64,000 nucleotides of DNA from JAEYFP01 sp964566545 (lineage in GTDB: Bacteria; Bacillota; Clostridia; Lachnospirales; Lachnospiraceae). The DNA lies in contig CAZMIX010000001.1 of NCBI GenBank assembly GCA_964566545.1, positions 127,522-191,521 on the forward strand. The letters are read 5' to 3'. Each line of letters opens with the position of its first letter. Position 1 is the first letter of the stretch. Shown here in pieces: positions 15,924 through 24,849 of the stretch. The notes under the pieces were generated by a model. That model did not search any database and was not told the DNA's origin. It saw only the letters and a program-made list of their open reading frames with translations. The translations under genes and the position numbers were made by a program.

Positions 15924-17273
15924 TTAGAACACGACATCCTGAATCAATTCAGCAAGCTTTTTTGCTTCTTCTTCGATTATCTTTTGATCCTTTCCCTCAA
16001 TCATCACTCTGACAAGCGGCTCCGTACCCGAGGGACGAATCAGTACTCTTCCCTTTCCTGCAAATTCCTTCTCCAAACGCTCGATTGCTTTTGCGATTTC
16101 CGGATATTCCATAAAGGTTTCTTTTTTATGGTTTGGCACCTTTGCATTTACAAGTGCCTGAGGCAGCACCTCCATGATCTCCTTTAGCTTAGAAAGCGGC
16201 TTTTTGCTTTCAACGAGCACCTCTAACAGATGCAGCGCGGAAAGAAGTCCGTCGCCCGTCGTATTCTCATCCAGAAAAATAATATGACCCGACTGCTCCC
16301 CGCCAAGGTTTGCATCAATTTCACGCATTCTCTCAAGCACATAACGGTCGCCCACCTTCGTCTGGTCAATCTTGATCCCCTTTTCCTCACCCATCAGAAA
16401 GAAGCCGAGATTACTCATAATCGTCGCAACAATGGTATCATTTTTCAATCTTTTCTTTTTCTTCATATAGTATCCGATGATCGCCATAATCTCATCACCG
16501 TCCACCTTGTGACCGTTCTCATCGACGGCAAGCAGCCGATCGGCATCCCCATCAAAGGCAAGACCAATTTCCGCCCTTTCATAGACGACCCGTGCCATCA
16601 ATTCCTCCAGATGAGTCGAGCCGCAATTAGCATTGATGTTAGTTCCATCCGGATTATTATGAATTGCGATAACATCCGCGCCCAGCTCCTTCAGTGTTTC
16701 GATCGAAGTATAATAGGATGCCCCTTCCGCACAGTCCACGACGATTTTCATCCCGTTCAGTTCCACGTTGACCGCCTTCATCGCATGATTGATATACTCC
16801 TCCCTCGCATCCGTACGGTACTTGATCTTACCGACACCGGAGCCGGTCGGCACAGGTAGTGATTCCATACCGGACTGGATGATCGACTCGATTTCATCCT
16901 CAATCGCATCCGGCAGTTTATAACCCTCTCCGTTAAAAAATTTAATGCCATTAAACTCCACCGGATTATGAGAAGCAGAAATGACAACACCCGCGTCAAC
17001 CTTATACTTTCTTGTCAGATAGGCGACTGCCGGTGTCGGCAGCACTCCCACAAAAACCGCATTTGCTCCTACAGAGCAAATCCCGGCCATCATAGCATTG
17101 GCAAGCATGTCACCTGAAATTCTCGTATCACAGCCAACCATAATCGTCGGCTTATGGGAATTATGCTTTGTGAGTACATAAGCGCCTGCCTGCCCAAGCT
17201 GCATCGCAAGCAGCGGACTTAATTCCGTATTAGCAACTCCTCTGACTCCGTCCGTACCAAATAATCTTCCCAT
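15924..17273 (-). CDS. glmM: Phosphoglucosamine mutase
   Basis: Interconverts glucosamine-6- and glucosamine-1-phosphate for UDP-GlcNAc and peptidoglycan synthesis. The 449-residue protein has 'LFGTDGVRG' at the start, the phosphoserine loop 'VVISASHNPVEFNG' with the active Ser at 101, the metal site 'FDGDADR' near 245 and the phosphate-binding 'RPSGTEPLVRV' near 410. It is the last gene of the cdaA-cdaR-glmM group, starting one base after cdaR. In several Bacillota GlmM binds CdaA and lowers c-di-AMP synthesis, so the arrangement is functional as well as conserved. Confidence 0.97.
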   Translation of the reverse strand: MGRLFGTDGVRGVANTELSPLLAMQLGQAGAYVLTKHNSHKPTIMVGCDTRISGDMLANAMMAGICSVGANAVFVGVLPTPAVAYLTRKYKVDAGVVISASHNPVEFNGIKFFNGEGYKLPDAIEDEIESIIQSGMESLPVPTGSGVGKIKYRTDAREEYINHAMKAVNVELNGMKIVVDCAEGASYYTSIETLKELGADVIAIHNNPDGTNINANCGSTHLEELMARVVYERAEIGLAFDGDADRLLAVDENGHKVDGDEIMAIIGYYMKKKKRLKNDTIVATIMSNLGFFLMGEEKGIKIDQTKVGDRYVLERMREIDANLGGEQSGHIIFLDENTTGDGLLSALHLLEVLVESKKPLSKLKEIMEVLPQALVNAKVPNHKKETFMEYPEIAKAIERLEKEFAGKGRVLIRPSGTEPLVRVMIEGKDQKIIEEEAKKLAELIQDVVF

Positions 17274-17274
17274 C

Positions 17275-18615
17275 TCATTCTTCTCCTATGATTTCTGTCT
17301 CATTTTCTGCCGAATCGAGTGCTGCCCCAATCGGGTTTAAAATCACTTCCATATAAACTGGGCTTGTTTCGGAAACACCTGACGGAAACGTGAATCTTAC
17401 CAGTCCGTCATTAGAACCCGCGTAAACAGTTTCGTCCTCCGGTGTGTCTTCCTCCAGTACCCGAGGTGACATCGTACTCGCATCAATGACGCCAGTCAAA
17501 ATCGTGCCGTCAAGCTGGGTGAACACATCACCAAGACCCTGAACCTCAATCCGTTTTAGTCCTCCAATATCTACAAGAACAGCCGTATATCCCTCCGGCA
17601 CATTTTCAATCGTGATATTTGCCGTAGGAACGTCGACCGCCTTCCTCTGCAGGTGTCCGACATAGGCGGTTACCGTCACATTACCGTTAAAATCCGCATC
17701 CGCAAACACCACTCCCGAAGGAAGGTAATCCGACAAGTTAATCGTGACTGTCATATCTGCCGACGCATTCGCAATCGAAATCCGCTCAGCCGGGATAGAA
17801 AGCACGCTCATATTATTGAAATAATCCCCTTTGCCCGCAATCACAACGGTAGAAGGGCTGATCTCCACAACACCGGTCGCGCCATAACCGTCAGCCGGCG
17901 TGCCGGAAATCGCATAAGCGAGGGGGATTTCCTTCGTTTCCAATATCTGTACATCTACGTGTACCTCTGCCACACTGCTTTCAACCATTGCATCCTCAAT
18001 CACCTCGCCTGACGCAGTATAGAGGCTCACGATAGAACTTGTCGAAATATCATTGCGCATTCCGGTGACATCGACGACTGCCCTCGCCGTCATAATTTGC
18101 GATACGAGAGAGGCCGGACCCGAAATAGAAAGCATATTGATCCCGGGCTTCAATGTCCCAACAATATAACCCGAATTCGGTTTCCCTGTCGTTTCCACCG
18201 CAATTTCAAGCTGCTTCCTCAGCAGATCCTCAATTTGCACCTTTAAATTCTTCGTACGGGGCGTGATCGATTCGATTCTGTCCGAATACCGTGTCGAACG
18301 CACTTCGATGGCAACTGTGTCCATAAAGGTCATATCCTTCATATCGGCTGTTGCCTTAATATAATCCTTGCTCATTTCCTCGATGACAGAGCGCTTTGCC
18401 GAAACAATGACGGAAATCGTATCGCTTCCATCCAGTATCTCGTAAGTCTTTCCCTCACTCGTAATTGCGTTGCCGTTTACAACCTCCACCGGAATGCCCG
18501 AATATGTCCGGCTGATAACCGGATCATCCACATTCACAACAACAAGCCATAAAAACATCGCCGAAAGCACCGAAAGGATTTTCAGGCCGACATTATTTGT
18601 TAGTTTGCTTTTCAT
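17275..18615 (-). CDS. cdaR: YbbR-domain regulator of diadenylate cyclase
   Basis: A 446-residue protein with one N-terminal membrane helix (about 10-25) and an extracytoplasmic region built of about four YbbR repeats (for example 'ISRTYSGIPVEVVNG' and 'ETKEIPLAYAISG'), ending in an acidic tail. In other Bacillota CdaR binds and regulates the CdaA cyclase through the membrane. Its start overlaps the end of cdaA by 23 bases and glmM follows directly, matching the conserved cdaA-cdaR-glmM operon. It is unrelated to the sugar-diacid regulator that shares the name CdaR. Confidence 0.92.
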   Translation of the reverse strand: MKSKLTNNVGLKILSVLSAMFLWLVVVNVDDPVISRTYSGIPVEVVNGNAITSEGKTYEILDGSDTISVIVSAKRSVIEEMSKDYIKATADMKDMTFMDTVAIEVRSTRYSDRIESITPRTKNLKVQIEDLLRKQLEIAVETTGKPNSGYIVGTLKPGINMLSISGPASLVSQIMTARAVVDVTGMRNDISTSSIVSLYTASGEVIEDAMVESSVAEVHVDVQILETKEIPLAYAISGTPADGYGATGVVEISPSTVVIAGKGDYFNNMSVLSIPAERISIANASADMTVTINLSDYLPSGVVFADADFNGNVTVTAYVGHLQRKAVDVPTANITIENVPEGYTAVLVDIGGLKRIEVQGLGDVFTQLDGTILTGVIDASTMSPRVLEEDTPEDETVYAGSNDGLVRFTFPSGVSETSPVYMEVILNPIGAALDSAENETEIIGEE

Positions 18616-19486
18616 TTTTCGACCTGCCTTTCCAAAATCTGAATTTCTTTTCTTCTATAATTTTATTTTGTATAAACTGCAATTTTTCGCGCAGAAAATC
18701 CGTATCCACATTTCTGAACAGCTCACCGCCCAGAGCAAGGGATATTCTGCCCGATTCCTCCGATACAATAATTGTAAGAGAATCCGTTACCTCAGAAATG
18801 CCTACACCTGCGCGATGTCTCGTTCCAAGCTCCTTGCTCAGCTCCATGTTGTCAGAAAGTGGCAGATAGCAGGTGGCAGATACAATTCTGTTTTGTCGTA
18901 TCACAACAGCTCCGTCATGCAACGGAGTATTGTGTTCAAATATATTGATCAATAGCTGGCTGGACACAATCGAATCAAGAATGATGCCCGTCCGTTCGTA
19001 ATCAACCAAAGGATCATTCTGCTCAATGACGATGAGAGCGCCGGTCTTTGCCTTGCCCATCTCAAAGGAAGCCCGAATAATTTCATTGATCGTCCTGTCA
19101 CTGAACAGCTCGCCCACCACTCTCGTATTATCGAACTGAAAAAGTGAGGCCAGCATATTCTTCCGTCCAAGCTGCTCCAGCGCCTTGCGGAGCTCCGGCT
19201 GAAATACGACAACCATTGCAGTTATGGCAACACTAAAAACATTCTTTGTAATCCAAAGAATCGTTGTCATACCGAAAATTGCCGCAACAAGAACAAATAA
19301 AAGGATGACAATGACACCCTTCATTAATGACCATGCTTTTGTGTTTTTGATCCACACAAGCACATGATAGACAAGAAAGGAAATGATGATAATTTCCACA
19401 ACATCCGTCCACATAATGCTGGGCATGGATATCCAGGTTAAATACCGTCCTGAAAACGTAGTAAATTGTTCAATTAACTGTCCCAT
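18593..19486 (-). CDS. cdaA: Diadenylate cyclase CdaA
   Basis: Membrane enzyme that makes cyclic di-AMP from two ATP. It has three N-terminal membrane helices (about 30-95) and a DAC domain with the catalytic 'DGA' at 191-193 and 'RHR' at 223-225, both intact; 297 residues is a little longer than the usual 270-280 because of a basic C-terminal tail. The next genes are cdaR and glmM. Upstream, 40 bases away, lie two unknown membrane proteins that appear to be in the same transcript. Confidence 0.96.
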   Translation of the reverse strand: MGQLIEQFTTFSGRYLTWISMPSIMWTDVVEIIIISFLVYHVLVWIKNTKAWSLMKGVIVILLFVLVAAIFGMTTILWITKNVFSVAITAMVVVFQPELRKALEQLGRKNMLASLFQFDNTRVVGELFSDRTINEIIRASFEMGKAKTGALIVIEQNDPLVDYERTGIILDSIVSSQLLINIFEHNTPLHDGAVVIRQNRIVSATCYLPLSDNMELSKELGTRHRAGVGISEVTDSLTIIVSEESGRISLALGGELFRNVDTDFLREKLQFIQNKIIEEKKFRFWKGRSKNEKQTNK

Positions 19487-19526
19487 TCATGCTCTTCCTA
19501 AATCAAATTCAATCTTATTTCCAGCC

Positions 19527-20474
19527 TTAATATCTGGATGGATTTTTCTGCGGATTAATCCTTTTGACCTTTACCTGCGGCACTTCTAGGGAAAGCTTTG
19601 GAATTGCCTTCACATAGTAATAATACTCATCATCCTCGAACTGAACATACTCTGTTCTCGAATAATCCACATTAAAGATAAAGAATTGCAGAATTAATAC
19701 AAACAGCACAGATACAAGCATTCCAAAAATAACACCCACCACGCTGATATCGGTGTCCATGGACAAGCTGCCAATCAGTACAATCAGCAGATTTACGATA
19801 GCGCCTGCGCCAAGCGCAATCTTCCAGGAATAATTCATCGACAAACGCTTGATCATATACACAAGGATCACTGTGACGGAAAACGCTACGACCATCAGGA
19901 TCATTGTTTCGTTCTTAATTAGGCTGTCTATTACATACCTAAACCCGGACATCGCATTTTCTGCATCCTCGCTGCCCGAAAGTTGTTCGGAATTGTCCTT
20001 CACATAATTTAAAATATAATAAACGACAACGCCGCAGCTTACTGAAATACAGGAAAGCGGACCGCCCACAAAGCCCATAGACAACGGAACTACATAAGGA
20101 ATCTTTAAGGCAAAGCAAAGCGGTGTCAAAAGCACCGTGATAGAATCCTTTGGCGTAAACCGGAAGTACAGTACAAACATTAAAAGAAATACAAGACCAA
20201 CGACAATGGCACATTCCAGTGATAATGCGTACATGTGCAGAACAACAAACAGCGCCGCCAGCAGGATCATCACATTCATCGGCATAAATGAACTAAGCAA
20301 AGCAACAATTAATACTATGACCGGATTCTTTAATTTATTCATGAATCCGATGCCGCTGTTGATAATAATTAAGGTAAACAGCATCGTCAGAAACTTTAAG
20401 ACCGGCATGATATATACCTCAAAACGGCCATATATTTTGATTAATTGCTCCTTTATAACAAGTAAATTCGTCAT
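19527..20474 (-). CDS. Unknown polytopic membrane protein upstream of cdaA
   Basis: A 315-residue protein with about eight to nine membrane helices and a soluble C-terminal tail of about 40 residues containing an acidic run ending in four tyrosines ('VQFEDDEYYYYVKAIPKL'), followed by a basic segment. No transporter or enzyme motif is recognised. It lies between the 137-residue membrane protein and cdaA, with gaps of 30 and 40 bases, all on one strand. The position suggests a link to c-di-AMP signalling, envelope homeostasis or the flagellar gene upstream, but this is inference from context. Confidence 0.6.
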   Translation of the reverse strand: MTNLLVIKEQLIKIYGRFEVYIMPVLKFLTMLFTLIIINSGIGFMNKLKNPVIVLIVALLSSFMPMNVMILLAALFVVLHMYALSLECAIVVGLVFLLMFVLYFRFTPKDSITVLLTPLCFALKIPYVVPLSMGFVGGPLSCISVSCGVVVYYILNYVKDNSEQLSGSEDAENAMSGFRYVIDSLIKNETMILMVVAFSVTVILVYMIKRLSMNYSWKIALGAGAIVNLLIVLIGSLSMDTDISVVGVIFGMLVSVLFVLILQFFIFNVDYSRTEYVQFEDDEYYYYVKAIPKLSLEVPQVKVKRINPQKNPSRY

Positions 20475-20504
20475 CGTTTCCGATCCTTTCCAAAAATCCC
20501 TTTC

Positions 20505-20918
20505 TTAGCCGCGCAATGACGGACGTATTCCTTCTTCGTCCCAGAGCGCGTACAATTGGCGAAGCTGCATGCCGTAGTTCTTCAGATGCCTCTTCGCTCT
20601 GTTATAACGATAAGAATATACAAAATAAGAAATTAGCAAATAAACCGCCAAGACCGCCGCATAGCGCACCAATATGTCCTGGCAGAACGCAACAATATCC
20701 ATCTTGTAGAATTCTGTTAGGAATTTCTCCAAGTCATACAAAATATACATCACGACCCCGACCGCGAAACCAAACGTAGCATAAATTGCTGATTTCAACA
20801 CTTGAAAACTGATATAGTCGCCTTTGAAATAACCCCCGACGGAAATATCTTTTTTCCCGTCACGTTCCTCAAAGGCCGCCATCCGGGTCATCAGTCTGAT
20901 TCGTTCTTCATTTAACAT
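20505..20918 (-). CDS. Unknown two-helix membrane protein
   Basis: A 137-residue protein: about 35 charged N-terminal residues, a helix at about 40-60, an acidic loop, a second helix at about 85-105, and a basic C-terminal segment ('YRYNRAKRHLKNYGMQL'). No family is recognised. It lies 17 bases downstream of yvyF and 30 bases upstream of the 315-residue membrane protein, so it probably works with that protein. Both could be subunits of one membrane complex. Confidence 0.6.
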   Translation of the reverse strand: MLNEERIRLMTRMAAFEERDGKKDISVGGYFKGDYISFQVLKSAIYATFGFAVGVVMYILYDLEKFLTEFYKMDIVAFCQDILVRYAAVLAVYLLISYFVYSYRYNRAKRHLKNYGMQLRQLYALWDEEGIRPSLRG

Positions 20919-20935
20919 AATATACGATCCTTAAT

Positions 20936-21355
20936 CTAAAAATCGCGGCTGTCCAGAAACCGCATTTTCGGATTGTCTTTTAAATCTGGTTTTTTCTGCT
21001 GGAATCCCAAATCCGGTTTCTTGACGGCATTCGTCAATGTGTTTACCATCTCATTCTTGCACTTTTCGCAGAAGCGACCCGACCTGATAAACTTCCCGCA
21101 GGATTCACATTCAATTCCCAAAGCAGAGCCTTCGGCAAACACAAGTCTCTCTTCTCTTACCCACTGTCTAATCTGACCCTCTTCAACATCACAGGCTTCA
21201 GCAACAGACGCAAGGGAAGTGTCCTTATTATTCTGCACATAATGCTTTACTTCCTGAAACTTGATCTCCAATTTCTCTTTGCAAGCTGGGCATACCGGTT
21301 GTCCGGCAATGTAATTGAATATTCTCCCACACATTCTGCAATTTCTAACATTCAT
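20936..21355 (-). CDS. yvyF: YvyF-type flagellar-operon zinc-finger protein
   Basis: A 139-residue protein of the YvyF family (TIGR03826), found in flagellar operons of Gram-positive bacteria. Two cysteine pairs open the protein ('CRMCG' and 'CPAC'), then a helical DNA-binding-like region ('SLASVAEACDVEEGQIRQWV'), then a second four-cysteine finger ('CESCGKF' ... 'CEKC'). AGGAGG precedes the ATG at 21355. In Bacillus subtilis the order comFC-yvyF-flgM is found; here comFC is directly upstream but flgM is replaced by two unknown membrane proteins. Confidence 0.85.
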   Translation of the reverse strand: MNVRNCRMCGRIFNYIAGQPVCPACKEKLEIKFQEVKHYVQNNKDTSLASVAEACDVEEGQIRQWVREERLVFAEGSALGIECESCGKFIRSGRFCEKCKNEMVNTLTNAVKKPDLGFQQKKPDLKDNPKMRFLDSRDF

Positions 21356-21366
21356 AGTAGTCCCTC

Positions 21367-22086
21367 CTAAAAAGCTTTTCCTATACTCAATACAATAAAA
21401 TAAATATCCGTAATACCCGCTCCCTGTAAGCACTGTGCGGCTGCATTTATTGTACTTCCTGTCGTATAAATATCATCAATCAGTATGACTGACTTTAATT
21501 TTACATCATTTCTCTCTATTTTGAAAGCCTTTTTCAAATTATTTTCGCGTTCAGCCGCATTTAGATTTTTCTGTACCGCCGTTCGTTTGATCCGCTTCAT
21601 ATATTTGCTATAAACGGGAATTCCTGTCCGTTTTCCAAGCTCCTTCGCAATCAATTCCGCCTGATTATAACCCCTTGCGTTCAGCCTGCTTTTATGTAAC
21701 GGAACCGGAATCAATGCCTGCGCACCCCATGCCCCAATCTTTTCCCCCAGACATTTTTCTATCTCGCGCGCGTAAAATCCCGCATACTCCTGCCTGCCGC
21801 CGTATTTAAAGCGGTAAATGCTCTTTTTCATGACCTCATCATAGACAAAAACAGCCCGTCCTTTCGTGAAGCTTTGCTTTTTTCCTCTACACTCCCGGCA
21901 GTATTCTTCCTCATCCTTTTTGACCGGTTTTCCGCACTTCATACAATAGGGTTCGGTTACGGGAACCAACCTCTGCTCGCACTCCGCACAGACTGGTCTG
22001 CCCGCCGGTGCAATAATTTCATGGCAGACCGGACATCTTCTCGGAAAAATCATGTCCAGCAGTGCCTCAAAAAGCTTTATTTTCAT
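21367..22086 (-). CDS. comFC: ComFC-type phosphoribosyltransferase
   Basis: A 239-residue ComF/GntX-family protein. The N-terminus has a multi-cysteine zinc-binding region (about 16-65; 'CPVC', 'CAEC', 'CMKCG', 'CREC'), and the C-terminal half is a phosphoribosyltransferase domain with the PRPP loop 'VILIDDIYTTGST' near 210. ComFC is needed for DNA uptake in competent Bacillus and is widespread in non-competent species. The ATG at 22086 lies inside the end of recD2 (20-base overlap) and follows GGAG; a longer frame from 22158 is not favoured. Confidence 0.9.
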   Translation of the reverse strand: MKIKLFEALLDMIFPRRCPVCHEIIAPAGRPVCAECEQRLVPVTEPYCMKCGKPVKKDEEEYCRECRGKKQSFTKGRAVFVYDEVMKKSIYRFKYGGRQEYAGFYAREIEKCLGEKIGAWGAQALIPVPLHKSRLNARGYNQAELIAKELGKRTGIPVYSKYMKRIKRTAVQKNLNAAERENNLKKAFKIERNDVKLKSVILIDDIYTTGSTINAAAQCLQGAGITDIYFIVLSIGKAF

Positions 22087-24307
22087 TCCGTTCTCCGTCC
22101 ATTTCCTGCAAACTCCCGGCAAGACCTGTAAAACGCCTTTGTTCATCTGCGTTTTCAATCATACGCCCGATCTGCTCTTCGCTCCCGATCAGTGTGACGC
22201 ATTCTTTTGCGCGCGTCACACCCGTGTAAAGCAGATTCCTGTTAAACAGCATCCGCGGTCCATTTAAAAGCGGAATAATAACCGCTGGGTATTCGCTTCC
22301 CTGCGATTTATGGATCGTTACCGCATAGGCAAGCTCAAGTTCCTCCAGTTGGGCAAATGGATATTGCACTTGACGGCTTTCCTCATATTCTACCGTCATT
22401 AGCTCCGTATAATGATTGATAGATTTAACGATCCCCATATCACCGTTAAAAATACCCAGTCCCCTATCGACCGGAATACCGTGCCTGCTGCTGATTTCCC
22501 ACTCCAACTGATAGTTGTTCTTAATCTGCATAACCTTATCGCCTTCACGAAAAGTCATATTTCCATATTCCTTTTCTTCTTTTTTATCGTCACGCGGGTT
22601 TAAATATTTTTGCAAAATTGGATTTAACGTCTCGACACCGAGCATTCCCTTGCGCATCGGCGTCAAAACCTGAATATCGTACGGCTTCGCATGGATATAG
22701 CCGGGAAGCTTCTCCCTGATGAGTACAATGATATTTTTCATGATGACGTTAACGTCGTCCCGTTTCAAGAAAAAGAAATCCCGGCTCTTATTAGTAAGCG
22801 CAATCGGCTCCCCATTGTTGATTTTATGTGCATTCACAATGATATCACTCTGCTCCGCCTGTCGGAATATCTTTTTCAACCGCACAACCTGAAAACAATC
22901 AGAAGCAATAACGTCCTTTAATACGGAACCGGGGCCGACAGAAGGAAGCTGATTTGTATCCCCTACGAGAATGAGCCGGGTGCCAATGGAAACTGCTTTT
23001 AAAAGTGCAGCAAACAAAGGCAGATCCACCATTGACATCTCGTCAATAATAATGACATCCGCTTCAAGCGGATTTTCCTCGTTTTTTTCGAACGAATAAC
23101 CTCTGCTCTCTGATTCAGGCATTTGGCTCAGCTTCAACATCCGCTGAATTGTCGATGCCTCATACCCGGTCGTCTCCGTCATACGCTTTGCTGCCCTGCC
23201 GGTCGGCGCCGCCAGCAGAATATCAAGTCCTTCTGCCTCAAAGTATTTAATCATCATATTGATCGTCGTCGTCTTGCCGGTTCCCGGCCCTCCCGTGATG
23301 ACTACAACGCCATGCTTCACCGCCTTGACAACCGCTGAAAGCTGCAGCTCTTCCAGATTAATTCCCGCATCTCTCATCAAGCGTATCAACTTTCTTTCGA
23401 TCGCATCCTCACCCTCCTCGGAAACCACATTCAGATCATGCAGAAGTCTGGCACAATTTAATTCCATATAATAATAACTGCTGGCATAGACAAGGGCATC
23501 CTCATTATGCTCCCTGATCACAAGCTTTCTATCCATGGCAAGGTTAATAATCTGGTTTGAGACAGGCTCCGCAGGTACCTGCAGCAGCTCCGATGCACGT
23601 TTGATCAGCAGCTCCTTCGGAAGATAACAATGTCCCTCCGAAATAGCACCTGACAGCACATATAAAATACCGCTCCTGATCCGGTAATCCGAATCCGTAT
23701 GGATACCGACGCGTGAAGCGATCTCGTCGGCAATACGAAAGCCGACTCCGTTAATATCCTCCGCAAGCAAATACGGATTTTCACGGAGAATCGTATAGGC
23801 TTCAAATCCATATTGATGATAAATTTTCACGGCAAGCGTATTGGAAATACCATATTGCTGTAAAAATACCATGATTTTACGCAAATCTTGTTTTTCTATG
23901 ACCTGTATGGCAATTTCCCGCGCTTTCTTATCGCTGATTCCTTTTACCTCAGCCAGGCGCTCCGGTTCCTCTTCCATAATGCGGAAGGTCTCGTCTCCAA
24001 AAGCACGCACGATTCTGGACGCCAGAGCTGCCCCGACTCCCTTAATCGCTCCCGAACCAAGGTAGCGCTCGACGGACGCCGTGTCCTCGGGCGCTTTGAT
24101 TTCATAGCTTTTAACGGAAAACTGTTCTCCATAGAGGGGATGCGTAGTAAAGTCTCCCATCAGCTCCACATTTTCACCCTCGTCAGCATAGCGAAACGAT
24201 CCGACACACGTAATTTCCTTTGCTCCGGAAATAAGATTCAGCACTGTATATCCGTTTTCATCATTTCTATAGACGATATGCTCAATGTAGCCCTTTACCG
24301 TATCCAT
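22067..24307 (-). CDS. recD2: RecD2-family ATP-dependent DNA helicase
   Basis: A 746-residue 5'-3' helicase of the RecD2/YrrC type. An N-terminal OB-like region and helix-hairpin-helix repeats (about 80-200; 'GSGAIKGVGAALASRIVRAF') precede the motor, which has Walker A 'GPGTGKTT' near 347, Walker B 'IIIDEMSMVD' near 423 and the C-terminal 'YAVTIHKSQGSEYP' motif near 665. The protein works without RecB/RecC in DNA repair. It is the first gene of a run of eight same-strand genes with short spacing or overlaps ending at glmM. Confidence 0.95.
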   Translation of the reverse strand: MDTVKGYIEHIVYRNDENGYTVLNLISGAKEITCVGSFRYADEGENVELMGDFTTHPLYGEQFSVKSYEIKAPEDTASVERYLGSGAIKGVGAALASRIVRAFGDETFRIMEEEPERLAEVKGISDKKAREIAIQVIEKQDLRKIMVFLQQYGISNTLAVKIYHQYGFEAYTILRENPYLLAEDINGVGFRIADEIASRVGIHTDSDYRIRSGILYVLSGAISEGHCYLPKELLIKRASELLQVPAEPVSNQIINLAMDRKLVIREHNEDALVYASSYYYMELNCARLLHDLNVVSEEGEDAIERKLIRLMRDAGINLEELQLSAVVKAVKHGVVVITGGPGTGKTTTINMMIKYFEAEGLDILLAAPTGRAAKRMTETTGYEASTIQRMLKLSQMPESESRGYSFEKNEENPLEADVIIIDEMSMVDLPLFAALLKAVSIGTRLILVGDTNQLPSVGPGSVLKDVIASDCFQVVRLKKIFRQAEQSDIIVNAHKINNGEPIALTNKSRDFFFLKRDDVNVIMKNIIVLIREKLPGYIHAKPYDIQVLTPMRKGMLGVETLNPILQKYLNPRDDKKEEKEYGNMTFREGDKVMQIKNNYQLEWEISSRHGIPVDRGLGIFNGDMGIVKSINHYTELMTVEYEESRQVQYPFAQLEELELAYAVTIHKSQGSEYPAVIIPLLNGPRMLFNRNLLYTGVTRAKECVTLIGSEEQIGRMIENADEQRRFTGLAGSLQEMDGERNENKAF

Positions 24308-24413
24308 ACTCCAACTCCATCTTTTATATTTACAATTTTCATTATTATATCATTTTTAACGCATGCTTCCTATAAAATATTTGTTTTTCCGAAAAGCCGC
24401 CCTTTTATACCTA

Positions 24414-24457
24414 AAAAAATAACGCTATAACCCATATCAATATCAGATTATAGCGTT
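24414..24457 (-). terminator. Rho-independent terminator of the mbl-flagellar operon
   Basis: Perfect ten-base stem AACGCTATAA / TTATAGCGTT; on the minus strand it is followed by ATTTTTTT. It lies about 40 bases after the stop of the FlgJ-like gene and ends that unit before recD2. Confidence 0.9.
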
Positions 24458-24498
24458 TCTGCTCTACATGTCACCTGAACTTATTTTTCTCTTCTCCG

Positions 24499-24840
24499 TC
24501 ATTCGTAATTTCGTTTCATCTGCTCATATAACATTTGAGCCAGTCCATTTTCCTGCTGCGACGAAGCACTTTTTGCATATTCCGTCATAAGGTTTCCCTC
24601 GTAATAATCAAGCAGTGTCTTATTCGCTCCTTCGCTCTCCTCTGCCGGCACGATGCTCTCCTTCATGTTCTTAAACACCTGCTCAATGAAATATGCCTCA
24701 AATTCTTTGCAGACACCCATCAACTCTTCATCGGTTGCATTGGATAAATCAGATTTCAGCGTTTTTTCTACGCTGCTCGTCGTAGAGGAGGTCTGTCCCG
24801 TCGAACCTATATGATTATTATAAATTGAACTGATATCCAT
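24499..24840 (-). CDS. FlgJ-type rod-binding protein
   Basis: A 113-residue protein equal to the N-terminal rod-binding domain of FlgJ (about 35-105; 'LMGVCKEFEAYFIEQVFKNM', 'LLDYYEGNLMTEYAK', 'GLAQMLYEQM'). The muramidase domain that proteobacterial FlgJ carries is absent, as is usual in Bacillota. It should help cap or assemble the flagellar rod. It starts nine bases after flgG and is the last gene of the mbl-flgF-flgG group. Confidence 0.88.
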   Translation of the reverse strand: MDISSIYNNHIGSTGQTSSTTSSVEKTLKSDLSNATDEELMGVCKEFEAYFIEQVFKNMKESIVPAEESEGANKTLLDYYEGNLMTEYAKSASSQQENGLAQMLYEQMKRNYE

Positions 24841-24849
24841 TCAAGCCTC

